Source: Mariniblastus sp. (GTDB lineage Bacteria > Planctomycetota > Planctomycetia > Pirellulales > Pirellulaceae). Taken from it: a DNA stretch of 64,000 bases. Shown in pieces: positions 1-11,752 of the stretch. How positions within the stretch are numbered: the stretch's first letter is position 1; each line of letters starts with the position of its first letter. Location of the stretch: contig JAKVBF010000002.1 in the NCBI GenBank assembly GCA_022447555.1, forward strand, positions 214,625 to 278,624, in the 5' to 3' direction. The position numbers and the translations under genes are program-made. The notes under the pieces are model-generated. The model saw only the letters and a program-made list of their open reading frames with translations. It was not told the origin of the DNA and did not search any database.

Positions 1-306
1 GCCATAGCGAGTCGGGTAACTCAGAAAACTCAATCCAAAAATCAGCTTTCCAGGATAAAAAACGCTGCTGGAACCATCTGCCAGCAAGGACTGGCCTGCA
101 CCATCGTAGGGGTTCCATAATGGGATCGCTCCCGCCGCCCACTCCATATCGATCCACTTGAATAGCGGGTAATACAAATAAGCCGAATCTCGAAACCCAG
201 CAACCGATTGGCCTGTAAGCAAAGGCCAAAAAATCCACAACCAAACCGCCACGATCAGCAATGCAGGCCAAATCGACGTCCTGTAATTTCGACGTTGGGA
301 TACCAT
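1..306 (-). CDS. YfhO-like multi-pass membrane protein, N-terminal part (cut by window edge)
   Basis: The frame is open from an ATG at 306 to the window edge (102 residues seen). A hydrophobic helix lies at about residues 13-32. It is followed by a periplasmic-looking stretch with the motifs DSAYLYYPLFKW, IPLWNPYDGAGQSLLAD and FYPGKLIF. This pattern (aspartate and aromatic cluster, PLWNPY, then G-LLAD and YP-K-L-F) is characteristic of YfhO-type or GT-C-like polytopic membrane proteins, often large (700-900 residues) and linked to lipid-linked sugar transfer. Only the first luminal loop is visible, so the substrate cannot be judged. It is transcribed away from the inositol-phosphatase-like gene at 726. 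Known family behaviour and observation agree well; the exact function is inference. Confidence 0.8.
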   Translation of the reverse strand, partial: MVSQRRNYRTSIWPALLIVAVWLWIFWPLLTGQSVAGFRDSAYLYYPLFKWIDMEWAAGAIPLWNPYDGAGQSLLADGSSSVFYPGKLIFGLSFLSYPTRYG

Positions 307-725
307 TGAAAACAAGTCAACATTCACATTAGAACAAAACTTCCGCCCGCCCAGAGTGGAAGATGGGTCGGGCACCGGCTCAAAATGCCTCAAACGAAAG
401 CGAATAAAAAGCCACGCATAAAAGGGAACCACCCAACCATCACGGGGATGTCATCACCCGATAAAAAGAAGGAAACATTCCACGAAACATTTGATTCAAC
501 CAATCCCATTCTAAGGGACAACACCTCGTTTCACCAAACAATGTCAAAAGAAACAATCGCCTGTAACGCCGGCGATGGCAACACAGAATCCTTAACCCAT
601 GCCGCACGAGAACTCTTGGTTGTGATAAAATCAGCCACCCTAGAACCAACCTTAAAACGGCTAAAGAGAGTCCCCCGGTCTCGACAAATAGCTTCCAAGA
701 CACCATTCGCCCCATTGGCCCGACC
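307..725. other. Intergenic region between divergent genes
   Basis: This 419-base stretch separates the leftward YfhO-like gene from the rightward phosphatase. Short open frames exist on both strands (for example 385-729 plus and 531-962 minus), but none has a convincing ribosome-binding site or recognisable motif. The promoters of both neighbours must lie here. I see no convincing RNA gene or repeat. Confidence 0.5.
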
Positions 726-1544
726 ATGAAACCACCTTTCCCAACGTCTCCGGAACTTGAGGTAGCCATTTTGGCAGCTCAAAGTGCAGGTGAAATTATC
801 GGCTGCTATTTTCGAAAGGATTTTGAAACCAACACTAAAAGTCATCCCGAAGGGACTGAGGGACTTGTGACGCAGGCCGATATTGCCGCCGAGCAGTCTA
901 TCATTCGAATCATCCAAGAGGCTTTCCCAGACCATGCAATCATGGCGGAGGAATCTGCCCAATCACCAGACGATTCTGAGCATTTGTGGGTTGTCGATCC
1001 ACTTGATGGCACCAACAATTTCGCTCACGGAATTCCCCACTTCGCTGTCTCGATCGCTTACTGCTACCAGAGGCAGCCGATCTGCGGGGTCGTCTATGAC
1101 CCAATCCGAAACGACTGGTTCGTAGCAGAGCAGGGCAGGGGGGCGTGGCACAACCGGAAACAGGTTCAGGTGAATTCTCAGCACTCTTTAGCTGAGACCA
1201 TGGTCGCCGTTGGTTTTTATTATGATCGCGACGAAATGATGCGAACCACCCTATCGGCAATCAGTGATTTTTTTGGGCAAGGCATTCACGGTATCCGCAG
1301 AATGGGCGCCGCAGCCCTAGACATTATCCACGTAGGCACCGGGCAATATGGTGTTTACTTTGAATACACATTATCCCCGTGGGATTTTGCAGCCGCTTGG
1401 ATCTTCTTACTTGAAGCAGGCGGCCAGATCACCGATGGAAAAGGCAACGAACTTTGTCTAAAACGATCCTCGGTTCTCGCAACCAATCGATTACTATTCT
1501 CGGAGGCACTTCCAATCGTCCTCGGAAATCACCCCCCAGTCTAA
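726..1544 (+). CDS. Inositol monophosphatase family protein
   Basis: A 272-residue protein of normal length for the IMPase/FBPase/CysQ superfamily of Mg2+-dependent, lithium-sensitive sugar or nucleotide phosphatases. The metal-binding signatures are present: MAEES near residue 77 (first Glu), DPLDGTNNFAHG near residue 91 (Asp-Pro-Leu-Asp-Gly-Thr) and the C-terminal WDFAAAWIFLLEAGG near residue 220 (third Asp). The likely substrate is myo-inositol-1-phosphate or a related phosphomonoester; histidinol-phosphate or 3'-phosphoadenosine phosphate are alternatives that the sequence alone does not exclude. It is a cytoplasmic enzyme with no signal peptide. It stands alone, 45 bases upstream of a decayed gene. 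Confidence 0.88.
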   Translation: MKPPFPTSPELEVAILAAQSAGEIIGCYFRKDFETNTKSHPEGTEGLVTQADIAAEQSIIRIIQEAFPDHAIMAEESAQSPDDSEHLWVVDPLDGTNNFAHGIPHFAVSIAYCYQRQPICGVVYDPIRNDWFVAEQGRGAWHNRKQVQVNSQHSLAETMVAVGFYYDRDEMMRTTLSAISDFFGQGIHGIRRMGAAALDIIHVGTGQYGVYFEYTLSPWDFAAAWIFLLEAGGQITDGKGNELCLKRSSVLATNRLLFSEALPIVLGNHPPV

Positions 1545-1589
1545 AACCTTATCATTTCCCTTTAAAAAACGAGAGTCAGAGAAACCAAG

Positions 1590-2017
1590 ATGCTTAAGTA
1601 CTCGTTCGCCAAACCGACGGGAGGGGAGGCAGGCCAATCGTATTTGGACCCTCCGCCGGACGCCGAATTTTTCACCTATCATCACAAACATGTAGGGCAA
1701 GCACTCTTAGGAGGCTTAGCGTTTGCAGCAATTATCGAAGCAGCCGCTTTGCACTTGGCGCTTTCCATGTGGAACCACTGGATTGAGGTAGCGGTAACCG
1801 TCTCGTCCCTTTGGTTTAGACTGCAGAACCTAAATCAAACAGAGGCGCTCTGCCGCCGCTAAATGTGGGATTTCCAGCCCCTCACAATGTTGTGTTGAAA
1901 TTAAGAGAGCCCTTTGAAGCAACGATACCGAATCGCACAAAACGCGAGTTCCAAGTTGCCTATCTGGCCATTGATGATGCCGACAGGTTTATTGCGGCTG
2001 TTGGCCAACAGCAATGA
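1590..2017 (+). pseudogene. Decayed PH-domain-like membrane protein gene
   Basis: The first frame (1590-1862) gives 90 residues with one good membrane helix (about 38-60) following a YHHKHVGQA segment, then degenerates to a stop. A second frame, shifted, runs from about 1820 to a TGA at 2015-2017 and reads ...VGFPAPHNVVLKLREP...FQVAYLAIDDADRFIAAV. Both pieces resemble the two ends of one membrane protein family (a YHxHTGQ-helix N-terminus and a PHNVVL-REP-...-AVDDADxFVAAV C-terminus). The central portion is missing and the two ends are in different frames, so an internal deletion plus frameshift is inferred. There is no clear ribosome-binding site for a separate short protein. The gene sits between the phosphatase and the end of the ATP synthase operon. 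Confidence 0.6.
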
Positions 2018-2039
2018 TTTAATCCGGCAAACGTCTGAA

Positions 2040-2435
2040 TTAACTGCCGTTCTCAACCATACGAATTTGGGCTTTGGCCTGAGCGATCGCCTTGCGCTTT
2101 AAGTCCATCAGCTCAACATTAGACGCCTGCTGTCGCTCTGCTGTTTCTAGCTCTTGCCTAGCTGCATCCAAGTCAATTTCTTCAACCGGAACGGTTCGCC
2201 CAGTCAGCACCGAAACGACGTCGTTTAATATCTGAACAAAACCGCCGTCTACATAAAACCGACTGACGTCACCGCCACGGGTCGTGCGCAATTCACCAGG
2301 GCCCATTCGACCGATGAGTGGGGCATGACCACGCAGGACACCCAACTCGCCATCAAACATCGGTACCGTAACGGCATCAACCTTTTGGTCGAGCGTTGTC
2401 TTCTCAGGCGTTACAACGACAATTTGCAATGACAT
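2040..2435 (-). CDS. atpC: F0F1 ATP synthase epsilon subunit
   Basis: A 131-residue epsilon subunit, the rotor-stalk protein that couples c-ring rotation to F1 and inhibits hydrolysis. The N-terminal beta-sandwich is recognisable from the start MSLQIVVVTPEKT, the segment VPMFDGELGVLRGHAPLIG at about 24-42, and FYVDGGFVQILNDVVSVL at about 60-77. The C-terminal helical hairpin (about 85-131) is rich in Glu, Gln, Ala and Arg. It is the last gene of the atp operon, 60 bases after atpD. Confidence 0.95.
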   Translation of the reverse strand: MSLQIVVVTPEKTTLDQKVDAVTVPMFDGELGVLRGHAPLIGRMGPGELRTTRGGDVSRFYVDGGFVQILNDVVSVLTGRTVPVEEIDLDAARQELETAERQQASNVELMDLKRKAIAQAKAQIRMVENGS

Positions 2436-2495
2436 TTAAAAAAACCTTACTAGGCAGACACGAGGTTTCACAACCTACTCGTAACCATACATTCC

Positions 2496-3947
<1,452 letters not shown>

Positions 3948-4004
3948 TCAGGAAGTCTCTATATCAGTGATTGGTTATTGGTTTCTTATAATGTTTGTTC
4001 TTCT

Positions 4005-4916
4005 TTAGCCTTCGAGTGCCTCAACGCCACCGATCACTTCCATGATCTCGCCGGTGATCTGAGACTGTCTCGCTCGGTTGTACGTTCGAGAAAGATCTTT
4101 GATCATCTCGTTTGCATTCTCTGTTGCGTTCTTCATAGCGACCATCCGCGAGATATGCTCACTGACAGCCGCATCAAGAAAACACTTAAAAAGCTTCACT
4201 TTAAAACTGGTTGGAACGACCTCATCCAAAATACTCTTCGCATTCGGAACAAACTCGTAGAGCGATTCTCCATCGCTCACTCCTTCTTCATCAACGGGTG
4301 TGTCTGCACCTTCTAATTCACCCAAGGGCAGAAGTGTTTCGACGATCGCCTCTTGACGAGAACTCGAAATAAACTTGGTGTAGGTAACGTCAAGTCGATC
4401 GAGCTTACCGGATGCGAATTCCCTTAGGTAACGATCGGCAATCTTGTCAATCGTTGCGAATTCGGGATCATCCTCGATGTAGGAAACCCCGTCTTCATCG
4501 ACAAACGATTCGTCAACCGCAATGTCCCGAAATCGAAAACCTGAATTCCCACGTTTACCAACAACCTCGGTTCGCACCTCGTTGAAATCCTCTTGCATTT
4601 CGATTCGACGATTCAGGGCAGCCCGAATCACATTCCCGTTGTAACCACCGCACAATCCTCGATTGGCCGACAACACCAGAACGGTTCCGGACTCATGGGT
4701 CTCGCGAGCCTCTAGCAAAGGATGGCTTACTTCCAACCCGGCGCGAGCTAAATCCGCCACAACGGCGGTGATCCGCTGGGTATAATCCGTCGCTGCCGAC
4801 GCGCGATCCATCGCCTTTTTAAATCGCGCGGTCGCGATCAGCTCCATCGTTCGCGTAATCTTTTTGATATTGCGAATCGATTTTCGACGTTTATCAAGTG
4901 CTCTGGCGTTAGCCAT
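4005..4916 (-). CDS. atpG: F0F1 ATP synthase gamma subunit
   Basis: The central rotor-shaft subunit, 303 residues from the ATG at 4916 (MANARALDKRRKSIRNIKKI). A TTG four codons upstream is in frame, but GGA lies 7 bases before the ATG and the family normally starts here. The N-terminal coiled coil has ITRTMELIATARFKKA. The Rossmann-like middle has VLVLSANRGLCGGYNGNVIR. The C-terminal coiled coil has RMVAMKNATENANEMI and ends in ITGEIMEVIGGVEAL. It is slightly longer than the usual 285-290 residues because of an acidic insertion around residues 195-220. Confidence 0.96.
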   Translation of the reverse strand: MANARALDKRRKSIRNIKKITRTMELIATARFKKAMDRASAATDYTQRITAVVADLARAGLEVSHPLLEARETHESGTVLVLSANRGLCGGYNGNVIRAALNRRIEMQEDFNEVRTEVVGKRGNSGFRFRDIAVDESFVDEDGVSYIEDDPEFATIDKIADRYLREFASGKLDRLDVTYTKFISSSRQEAIVETLLPLGELEGADTPVDEEGVSDGESLYEFVPNAKSILDEVVPTSFKVKLFKCFLDAAVSEHISRMVAMKNATENANEMIKDLSRTYNRARQSQITGEIMEVIGGVEALEG

Positions 4917-4979
4917 TTGTTTTTCCAAATTAAGGTTTTGACCGGCCTCTGCATCGCAGCAACGACCAACTCGTCAAGC

Positions 4980-6521
<1,542 letters not shown>

Positions 6522-6597
6522 TTATTTCGATCTCGCCCGCAGGCGATTCATGGATTGTATTATTCTGCTGAATGATCTCGTGACAAACCGCCGAGGG

Positions 6598-7215
6598 TTA
6601 AGTCATAAACTTCTCTATCGATTGCCGAATCGCATCCGTCGCACGTTTCACGGCCTTAGCGCGAACGCGGCTCAGCTGATTGACCACGCTGCCGTCATAG
6701 ACCGTATCGCCTACCCGAACGACCATACCGCCGATGATCTTGTCATCGACTTTGGCTGTCAGGCCAACCTGTTTCCCCAAAACTGCCGACAACTTGGATT
6801 CCAGACCCTGCCGGACGGAATCATCAATTTGATGAGCCGTCGTGACGGTTGCCTGCACGCGACCGGCCATCTCATCGTGAAAACGATGGGCTGACGAGCG
6901 AATCGCGGCCAAGCAATCAAAACGATTTTTTGAGCCAACGATTTTCAAAAAATTGACCAAATCCGAACTGACCTTACCACCGAACACCTTTTCGATCAGA
7001 CGTTCTTTCTCTTCCCCTGCAATTCGAGGGGACTCGAGAGCCATCTGTAACTGTGGTGTTTCAAGGACCGCATCGGTCACGCCATCCAATTCGTCAATCA
7101 ATGCATCAACCGAGTCGGATTCCTGCCCAAAACCCAAAAGGGCTTTCGCATAAACGCTCCCCAGCTGCTGCTGATCAGAGTCAAAAACGGTTGCGTGCTT
7201 CACTTCCTGGTCCAT
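6598..7215 (-). CDS. atpH: F0F1 ATP synthase delta subunit
   Basis: The OSCP/delta subunit that joins the peripheral stalk to F1. The diagnostic start region QQQLGSVYAKALLGF is followed by a helical domain (MALESPRIAGEEKERLIEKVF) and a C-terminal domain with GSKNRFDCLAAI and VDDKIIGGMVVRVGDTVYDGS. I chose the ATG at 7215 because GGAG lies 12 bases upstream and the family starts shortly before VYAKALLG. The frame is also open to an ATG at 7233, which would overlap the atpF stop by 11 bases, and to a TTG at 7260. All three are possible. Confidence 0.93.
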   Translation of the reverse strand: MDQEVKHATVFDSDQQQLGSVYAKALLGFGQESDSVDALIDELDGVTDAVLETPQLQMALESPRIAGEEKERLIEKVFGGKVSSDLVNFLKIVGSKNRFDCLAAIRSSAHRFHDEMAGRVQATVTTAHQIDDSVRQGLESKLSAVLGKQVGLTAKVDDKIIGGMVVRVGDTVYDGSVVNQLSRVRAKAVKRATDAIRQSIEKFMT

Positions 7216-7222
7216 CGCTGGA

Positions 7223-7771
7223 TTAAGCTCCATCGGTAAAACTGCTGATTGAGTCTTCAATCAACTTGTCGTGATCTTGTTTGTCCAGGGACCGTCCTAC
7301 GATGCTACCCGCCAACGAGACTGCCGAGTCGACACTCTTCTCCGCTAAATCGCGAACGGCCGCATTTTTGGCAGCTTCGATATCGGCAAGAGCGCGATCT
7401 CGAATCCTTTGGGCCTCTTCCTGAGCCTCTCCCAAGATCCGGTCTTTCACCGCAACTGCATCCTTCTTGGCCTCATCCAGAACGGCTTTGGCTTCGTCGG
7501 TAGCCAAAGCCAATCTCTCCTCGTATTGACGAAGATTCGCTTGGGCGTTTTCGTTCGCTCTTTCCGCACTCTCAATTTGGTTGGCGATATTTTCTTCGCG
7601 GGTGTTGAGCCCTTGAATCAAAGGCTTCCAGGCAAATTTCCCTAGAACGAACAACAGCCCCAAGAATATGACCAATGTGAACAGGGCCAAATCCGCATCA
7701 AATTTGAGCGGATCGGGTTCATGCCCACCTTCGGCCAATATCAGCAACCGCGTATAACAGCTATCCAACAT
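7223..7771 (-). CDS. atpF: F0F1 ATP synthase b subunit
   Basis: The peripheral-stalk b subunit, 182 residues. One membrane helix (LALFTLVIFLGLLFVLGKF, about 28-46) is followed by the conserved WKPLIQGLNTREENIANQI and a long charged coiled coil (about 60-170). GGAG lies six bases before the ATG. The ATG starts MLDSCYTRLLILAEGG, so the helix is preceded by an unusually long N-terminal segment of about 27 residues, as seen in several planctomycetes. It lies 33 bases downstream of atpE and feeds directly into atpH. Confidence 0.95.
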   Translation of the reverse strand: MLDSCYTRLLILAEGGHEPDPLKFDADLALFTLVIFLGLLFVLGKFAWKPLIQGLNTREENIANQIESAERANENAQANLRQYEERLALATDEAKAVLDEAKKDAVAVKDRILGEAQEEAQRIRDRALADIEAAKNAAVRDLAEKSVDSAVSLAGSIVGRSLDKQDHDKLIEDSISSFTDGA

Positions 7772-7804
7772 CGCTTACTCCAAATCCTACGATCGAGCCA
7801 GAAA

Positions 7805-8116
7805 CTACGAGCGAGCGACCAAGAAACAAACGAGCAAGGCAAAGAATGCCGCACCCTCAATCAGGGCAGCGAAAATGATACCTGCCGTTTGAACTTTGGC
7901 AGCCATATCCGGCTGGCGAGCGATACTCTCACACGCGGAACCACCGATTCGGCCGATCCCCATACCTGCACCCATAATTGCCAAACCGGCACCAATCCCA
8001 GCAATACCTGGAACCAAAGCACCAGCAACTGCACCACCCGCACCATCTTGTGCCATCAGCGGTGTGCAGAGCAAACCAAGACCGAAGAAGGTCGCGATCA
8101 TTACCCATTTAGACAT
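7805..8116 (-). CDS. atpE: F0F1 ATP synthase c subunit
   Basis: The c-ring proteolipid, 103 residues, with two membrane helices and the polar loop CESIARQPDM between them. The ion-binding glutamate is in AALIEGAAFFALLVCF. The residues that mark Na+-binding rings (Gln in helix one, Ser or Thr after the Glu) are not present (Ile and Gly here), so proton coupling is inferred. About 25 residues precede helix one and look like a cleavable signal peptide (MIATFFGLGLLCTPLMAQ), making the gene longer than the usual 70-90 codons. GGAG precedes the ATG. Confidence 0.95.
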   Translation of the reverse strand: MSKWVMIATFFGLGLLCTPLMAQDGAGGAVAGALVPGIAGIGAGLAIMGAGMGIGRIGGSACESIARQPDMAAKVQTAGIIFAALIEGAAFFALLVCFLVARS

Positions 8117-8182
8117 TTAAAAGTCTCCGTCGTAATTCGTTGTAAATGTAAATCTGCCAATTGGATTCAACACACCCTCACA

Positions 8183-9250
8183 CTAGTGCGGATGCTGTGC
8201 CGCCCCGATAAACAGGGCTGCTAAAAATGTAAAAACATACGCCTGTAAACAGGCGACAAAAAGTTCTAATAGGCTTAGTGCAACCGCAACCAGGACCACC
8301 ACTGGGCCCACAGCCCAGACCATCCAACTCGCCCAGGTCACACCAATAAAACCGAGGAAAACGGCCAATACCAAGTGGCCAGCAAACATGTTAGCAAAGA
8401 GTCGAATGGCTAACACGAAATGTTTCACAAACAGGCCAAAAATCTCAATGGCCCAAATGGAAGGAATCAAGATGATAGCCAAAGCGGGCGACAGGTCCAT
8501 ATGAGGCACCTGAGCCTTCAAAAAACCAACCACACCCATCTTCTTCATCCCAACGCCCATCACAATCACGAAGGTGATTAGTGCCAATACAGCCGTGACG
8601 GCTAAGGCACTGGTGGCCGCACCCAATGAGGGGACCATCCCAATCAAATTGAGAACAATGACGAAGAAAAACAGTGTCAACAAAAACGGCATGAAACGAT
8701 CGGCATCCTGCTTACCAATCGTCGGTCGGGCAATATCATCACGGATAAAACAGACAATGGACTCGAGGAAATTCCAAACCTTCCCTTTCGGGGCCTTACC
8801 TTCGAGGCTCACTTTACGCGCCAGCCAGATGTAGGCGACGGCGATGATGAGGGCAGCCAATAATTCCAGAGCCATGAATTTGGTCGGACGCCCGACGAAA
8901 CCAGGCATCAGAGGAGAATCAACCGTGGCACCTGTCAAATTCGGGATTTTAAACTTCCCCGCTTCTTTAACCGGCTCCCCATTGGCATCCCGCACCAACT
9001 GCCCATGTTCATCAACAGCAGAACCACCCGTCAAAAACCTTGGAAGCTCAATGTAGTAACTGTCTTGGACATGACCAAATAGATGCCCCGCATCCATGTA
9101 GTGAGCCATCCCCTCATCTAAGGAATAACCTTCGCTGGTTGCGTGGTCTGAGTGACCTTCGGCGGACCCATGCGATTCATCGTGCGCGTCCAAGTGAGAA
9201 TTGGCTTTCGCGTCCTTTTCGTCGTTAATGAATGGCACTTTGAACCTCAT
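8183..9250 (-). CDS. atpB: F0F1 ATP synthase a subunit with extended N-terminus
   Basis: The proton-channel a subunit, 355 residues. The C-terminal half carries the essential stator arginine in FVLAIRLFANMFAGH (about 275-289), preceded by PSIWAIEIFGLFVKH and followed by a helix ending FTFLAALFIGAAQH. The protein is about 80-120 residues longer than typical a subunits. Its first 55 residues are hydrophilic and rich in His, Asp, Glu and Ser (HLDAHDESHGSAEGHSDHAT), and residues 70-120 form another soluble insert. The start overlaps the end of the upstream membrane-protein gene by 26 bases, consistent with coupled translation. Confidence 0.95.
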   Translation of the reverse strand: MRFKVPFINDEKDAKANSHLDAHDESHGSAEGHSDHATSEGYSLDEGMAHYMDAGHLFGHVQDSYYIELPRFLTGGSAVDEHGQLVRDANGEPVKEAGKFKIPNLTGATVDSPLMPGFVGRPTKFMALELLAALIIAVAYIWLARKVSLEGKAPKGKVWNFLESIVCFIRDDIARPTIGKQDADRFMPFLLTLFFFVIVLNLIGMVPSLGAATSALAVTAVLALITFVIVMGVGMKKMGVVGFLKAQVPHMDLSPALAIILIPSIWAIEIFGLFVKHFVLAIRLFANMFAGHLVLAVFLGFIGVTWASWMVWAVGPVVVLVAVALSLLELFVACLQAYVFTFLAALFIGAAQHPH

Positions 9251-9689
9251 TCAAATTTTGCCTGCCTGACGGGTTTCCCAGTCTAAAAACCGACAGCAAA
9301 ATACTCGCTATCAATCCCGCAGCGTAAACGGAACCGATCAAGAAAACCATCTGATCTAAAAGTTCGGGTCTAGAATAACTCAACAACAGAATGACGAGCA
9401 GCGGCATTCCAGTGCGACAAAATGTCGCTCCGCCGATCCTCAAAAAGATAAACTCGTCGCCGCGAGGGAATTCACTCATAAAAAGTGATAAAACCATCGG
9501 AAACCAAATCGTCAAAAAGACGCTTGAAGCACTGATGAGAGTGACGGGTGTTTGACTCAAAAAATTCTGCAAAATCGTTGAGAAAACAGTCATCAAACCA
9601 ACCGCGAGCGAGAGGATAAAAGACCGCAGCAGCAAACCCGCCAGACTCTCACGTCTGAGTATCGATTTGGTTGGAGTTTCAGGAATCAT
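9225..9689 (-). CDS. Small membrane protein of the atp operon (atpI-like position)
   Basis: A 154-residue protein with about four membrane helices (roughly residues 17-40, 50-72, 83-105 and 115-138). I do not recognise a conserved motif. Its place, between the AtpZ-like gene and atpB with overlaps on both sides (11 and 26 bases), matches the non-essential atpI/uncI assembly factor that helps c-ring assembly in other bacteria. That role is inferred from position and topology only. It is likely co-transcribed and translationally coupled with atpB. Confidence 0.75.
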   Translation of the reverse strand: MIPETPTKSILRRESLAGLLLRSFILSLAVGLMTVFSTILQNFLSQTPVTLISASSVFLTIWFPMVLSLFMSEFPRGDEFIFLRIGGATFCRTGMPLLVILLLSYSRPELLDQMVFLIGSVYAAGLIASILLSVFRLGNPSGRQNLNEVQSAIH

Positions 9690-9942
9690 CAGATCTGTTT
9701 TCGGACGGCAACTGGGCCGTGTTGGGTGGCTCGTCTTGGGCCAACTTGGTTAACTGCCAGACTCCGGCAACAAGCCCCAAGATCAGGCCCACAATCATCA
9801 ACAAAGGCAGGGTACCAAAGTAAGCGTCCGCGTAGTAGCCACCAGCGGCTGGCAAAACCATCATCAGACTGATCGTCGTCACCTGGCTGGCCAAATGCAT
9901 CCCTTTAGCCGCCGGCGATCGAGTGTCTGAAGTTGGCTCCAC
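9679..9942 (-). CDS. AtpZ/AtpI-family small membrane protein
   Basis: An 87-residue protein with two membrane helices separated by a short loop: SQVTTISLMMVLPAAGGYYADAYFG and LLMIVGLILGLVAGVWQL. The G-YY-D---GT-P----GL-LG----V pattern is that of the AtpZ/AtpI (F0F1-ATPase subunit, putative Mg2+/Ca2+ transporter) family commonly encoded at the head of atp operons. The start is a GTG at 9942 with AAGG about nine bases upstream. It is the first gene of the ten-gene operon. Confidence 0.82.
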   Translation of the reverse strand: MEPTSDTRSPAAKGMHLASQVTTISLMMVLPAAGGYYADAYFGTLPLLMIVGLILGLVAGVWQLTKLAQDEPPNTAQLPSENRSDDS

Positions 9943-10539
9943 ATCAGCAACCTTGATGAACGTTGAACAAACACTTTTGGATCACCAAGAATCTATCCGC
10001 CACACGTTTACTGACAACCCAACGTTGGGAAAAGATTGAGAAATTTTTCACGAAGTTGCCCTAAAACCCTCTATGGATTTGTTTTAGGAAGGCGTCTTAA
10101 TTTCCTACTGGATCCCCTCAGCGTTCTCTCCTGAAGGGGTTAATCCAAGTGATTTAACTAATTCATTCTATTTACGCAAACCATTTAAATATAACAACTT
10201 AAGGGAAAATAAAGGCCAACTTAAAGCCGCTTAATAGTTGTGAATTTTAAGATTTAGATTATCATGGGAATTGGTTTGGAACGGGAAATTGATTGCCTTA
10301 AAGGGCTAAATAATAAGGCTTCTTTGAACTCAACACCTGCTCGCAGTCTCACATCTTTTCAACGTGCTCGCCGCACCAATTGACAGCAAGACCAAGCCAA
10401 GACACTCATCGGCGGTATAGCTCGGGAGGATCTGAGCAGAGAGAAAGTTGGTTGGCAGGATTGGGAATCCTTCAGCTCAAGTAAAAGCGACCTTTGGGCC
10501 GCCTATCGGTTTGAGAGAGCATCGAACAGGAGAACTCGA
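9943..10539. other. Long AT-rich divergent regulatory region upstream of the atp operon
   Basis: About 600 bases without a supported gene between the atp operon and the rightward DUF4912 gene. It is AT-rich between about 10140 and 10330 with many TTAA steps. It contains a hairpin at 10114-10139 (CCCCTCAG pairing with CTGAAGGGG, one bulged A). Promoters for both directions must lie here, but I cannot assign a -10/-35 pair with confidence. Confidence 0.5.
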
Positions 10540-11703
10540 TTGATTACTGCAGCAACTCTTAGGTCCCGTACGTCAAAAGATCTAGCGCAAATGGCCAAAA
10601 CCAACGGTGTTCCCGGTTGGCATTCGATGCGCAAAGAGCAACTGGTCAAAGCCCTTTTAAAACAGGCGAAATCGAAAGCTCGATCGGGTAAGATACCGCG
10701 CGGAAGCGTCAAAACCCTCGGTAAGCCGAAGCTTACCAAAGGCGCTGTGTCTCGTAAAATATCATCGAATGGGACCGACTCCCGGCGTTCTAATCCCACC
10801 AAATCAGCCGCTTCCGAATCCCGCATCGCTCGGCAAATCCGTCAAGAGCGGCAACAACAGGAAAGCTTAAAGAATCTGGCTCTGATCAACAGCCTAGAAA
10901 GGGGTGGCACAGAACCAGAACAAGACCGGGTCATTGCCGTGGTCCGTGACCCTTACTGGATTCAAGCATATTGGGAAGTCAGCAAATCGACCGTCGCGCG
11001 AGCCAAGGTTGCTCTAGCAGACCAGTGGCACACAGCCCAGCCGGTCATTCGTTTACTGAATGTCGTGAGTGACAACTCGACCACTTCCACGGAGACCATC
11101 GTTCGGGAAATCAAAGTCCATGGAGGCGTTCGTAATTGGTTTGTTGATGTACCCGAACCACCCAAAAGCTATCGGATAGCGATCGGCTATACAACCGATT
11201 GCGGTAAGTTTCACTTGGTAGCCAAAAGTAATTGTGTCACCACACCGGCGCCCAACAGCGACTCCTTCGATCACAACTGGATCGATATCGCCGATGATTT
11301 CAAAAAGTTCTACGCGTTAAGTGGCGGCTATTCCCCGACAACCACCAACGAATTGCGAGAGGTTTTCGAGGAAAAATTACATCGGCCGATGAATCAGCCC
11401 GAATTCGTTCGTCTCGGCAACGGAATCAGTAATCAATTACAGTCTTTCGATTTTGAGGTCGACGCGCACATGATCATCCAGGGTGTGGCCGACCCAAACG
11501 CAAACGTGACGCTTGCCGGGGAACCTATTAAGCTTGAAAATGACGGAACCTTTTCCGTTAAAATGAATCTACCTGATCGACGGCAGGTATTGCCAATCGT
11601 GGCAGCCAGTCGCGATGGCACTCAACAGCGAACCACAGTCCTAGCCATCGAACGTAATACCAAGATCATGGAACCTGTCACAAAAGAATTGGACGAACTC
11701 TAG
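10540..11703 (+). CDS. DUF4912 domain protein with N-terminal SAP/Rho-N-like motif
   Basis: A 387-residue protein starting at a TTG that has an excellent AGGAG seven bases upstream. Residues about 3-45 resemble a Rho-N/SAP-like helix-extended-loop-helix nucleic-acid-binding motif (SKDLAQMAKTNGVPGWHSMR). A basic, Lys/Arg-rich linker follows (about 46-105). The DUF4912 domain (about 128-245) has DRVIAVVRDPYWIQAYWEVS and a second strand set around NWFVDVPEPPKSYRIAIGY. The C-terminus (about 305-375) looks like a small beta-sandwich. DUF4912 has no established biochemical function; nucleic-acid binding is inferred from the N-terminus and linker only. Confidence 0.8.
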   Translation: MITAATLRSRTSKDLAQMAKTNGVPGWHSMRKEQLVKALLKQAKSKARSGKIPRGSVKTLGKPKLTKGAVSRKISSNGTDSRRSNPTKSAASESRIARQIRQERQQQESLKNLALINSLERGGTEPEQDRVIAVVRDPYWIQAYWEVSKSTVARAKVALADQWHTAQPVIRLLNVVSDNSTTSTETIVREIKVHGGVRNWFVDVPEPPKSYRIAIGYTTDCGKFHLVAKSNCVTTPAPNSDSFDHNWIDIADDFKKFYALSGGYSPTTTNELREVFEEKLHRPMNQPEFVRLGNGISNQLQSFDFEVDAHMIIQGVADPNANVTLAGEPIKLENDGTFSVKMNLPDRRQVLPIVAASRDGTQQRTTVLAIERNTKIMEPVTKELDEL

Positions 11704-11752
11704 AATCAACGGCGGTCTAGGATGATCGACGCCGACGCTTTGACTAGAGGAA

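Noticed and set aside
385..729. A 114-codon open frame before the phosphatase
   Set aside because: No ribosome-binding site, low-complexity polar sequence, no domain, and it overlaps the real start at 726.
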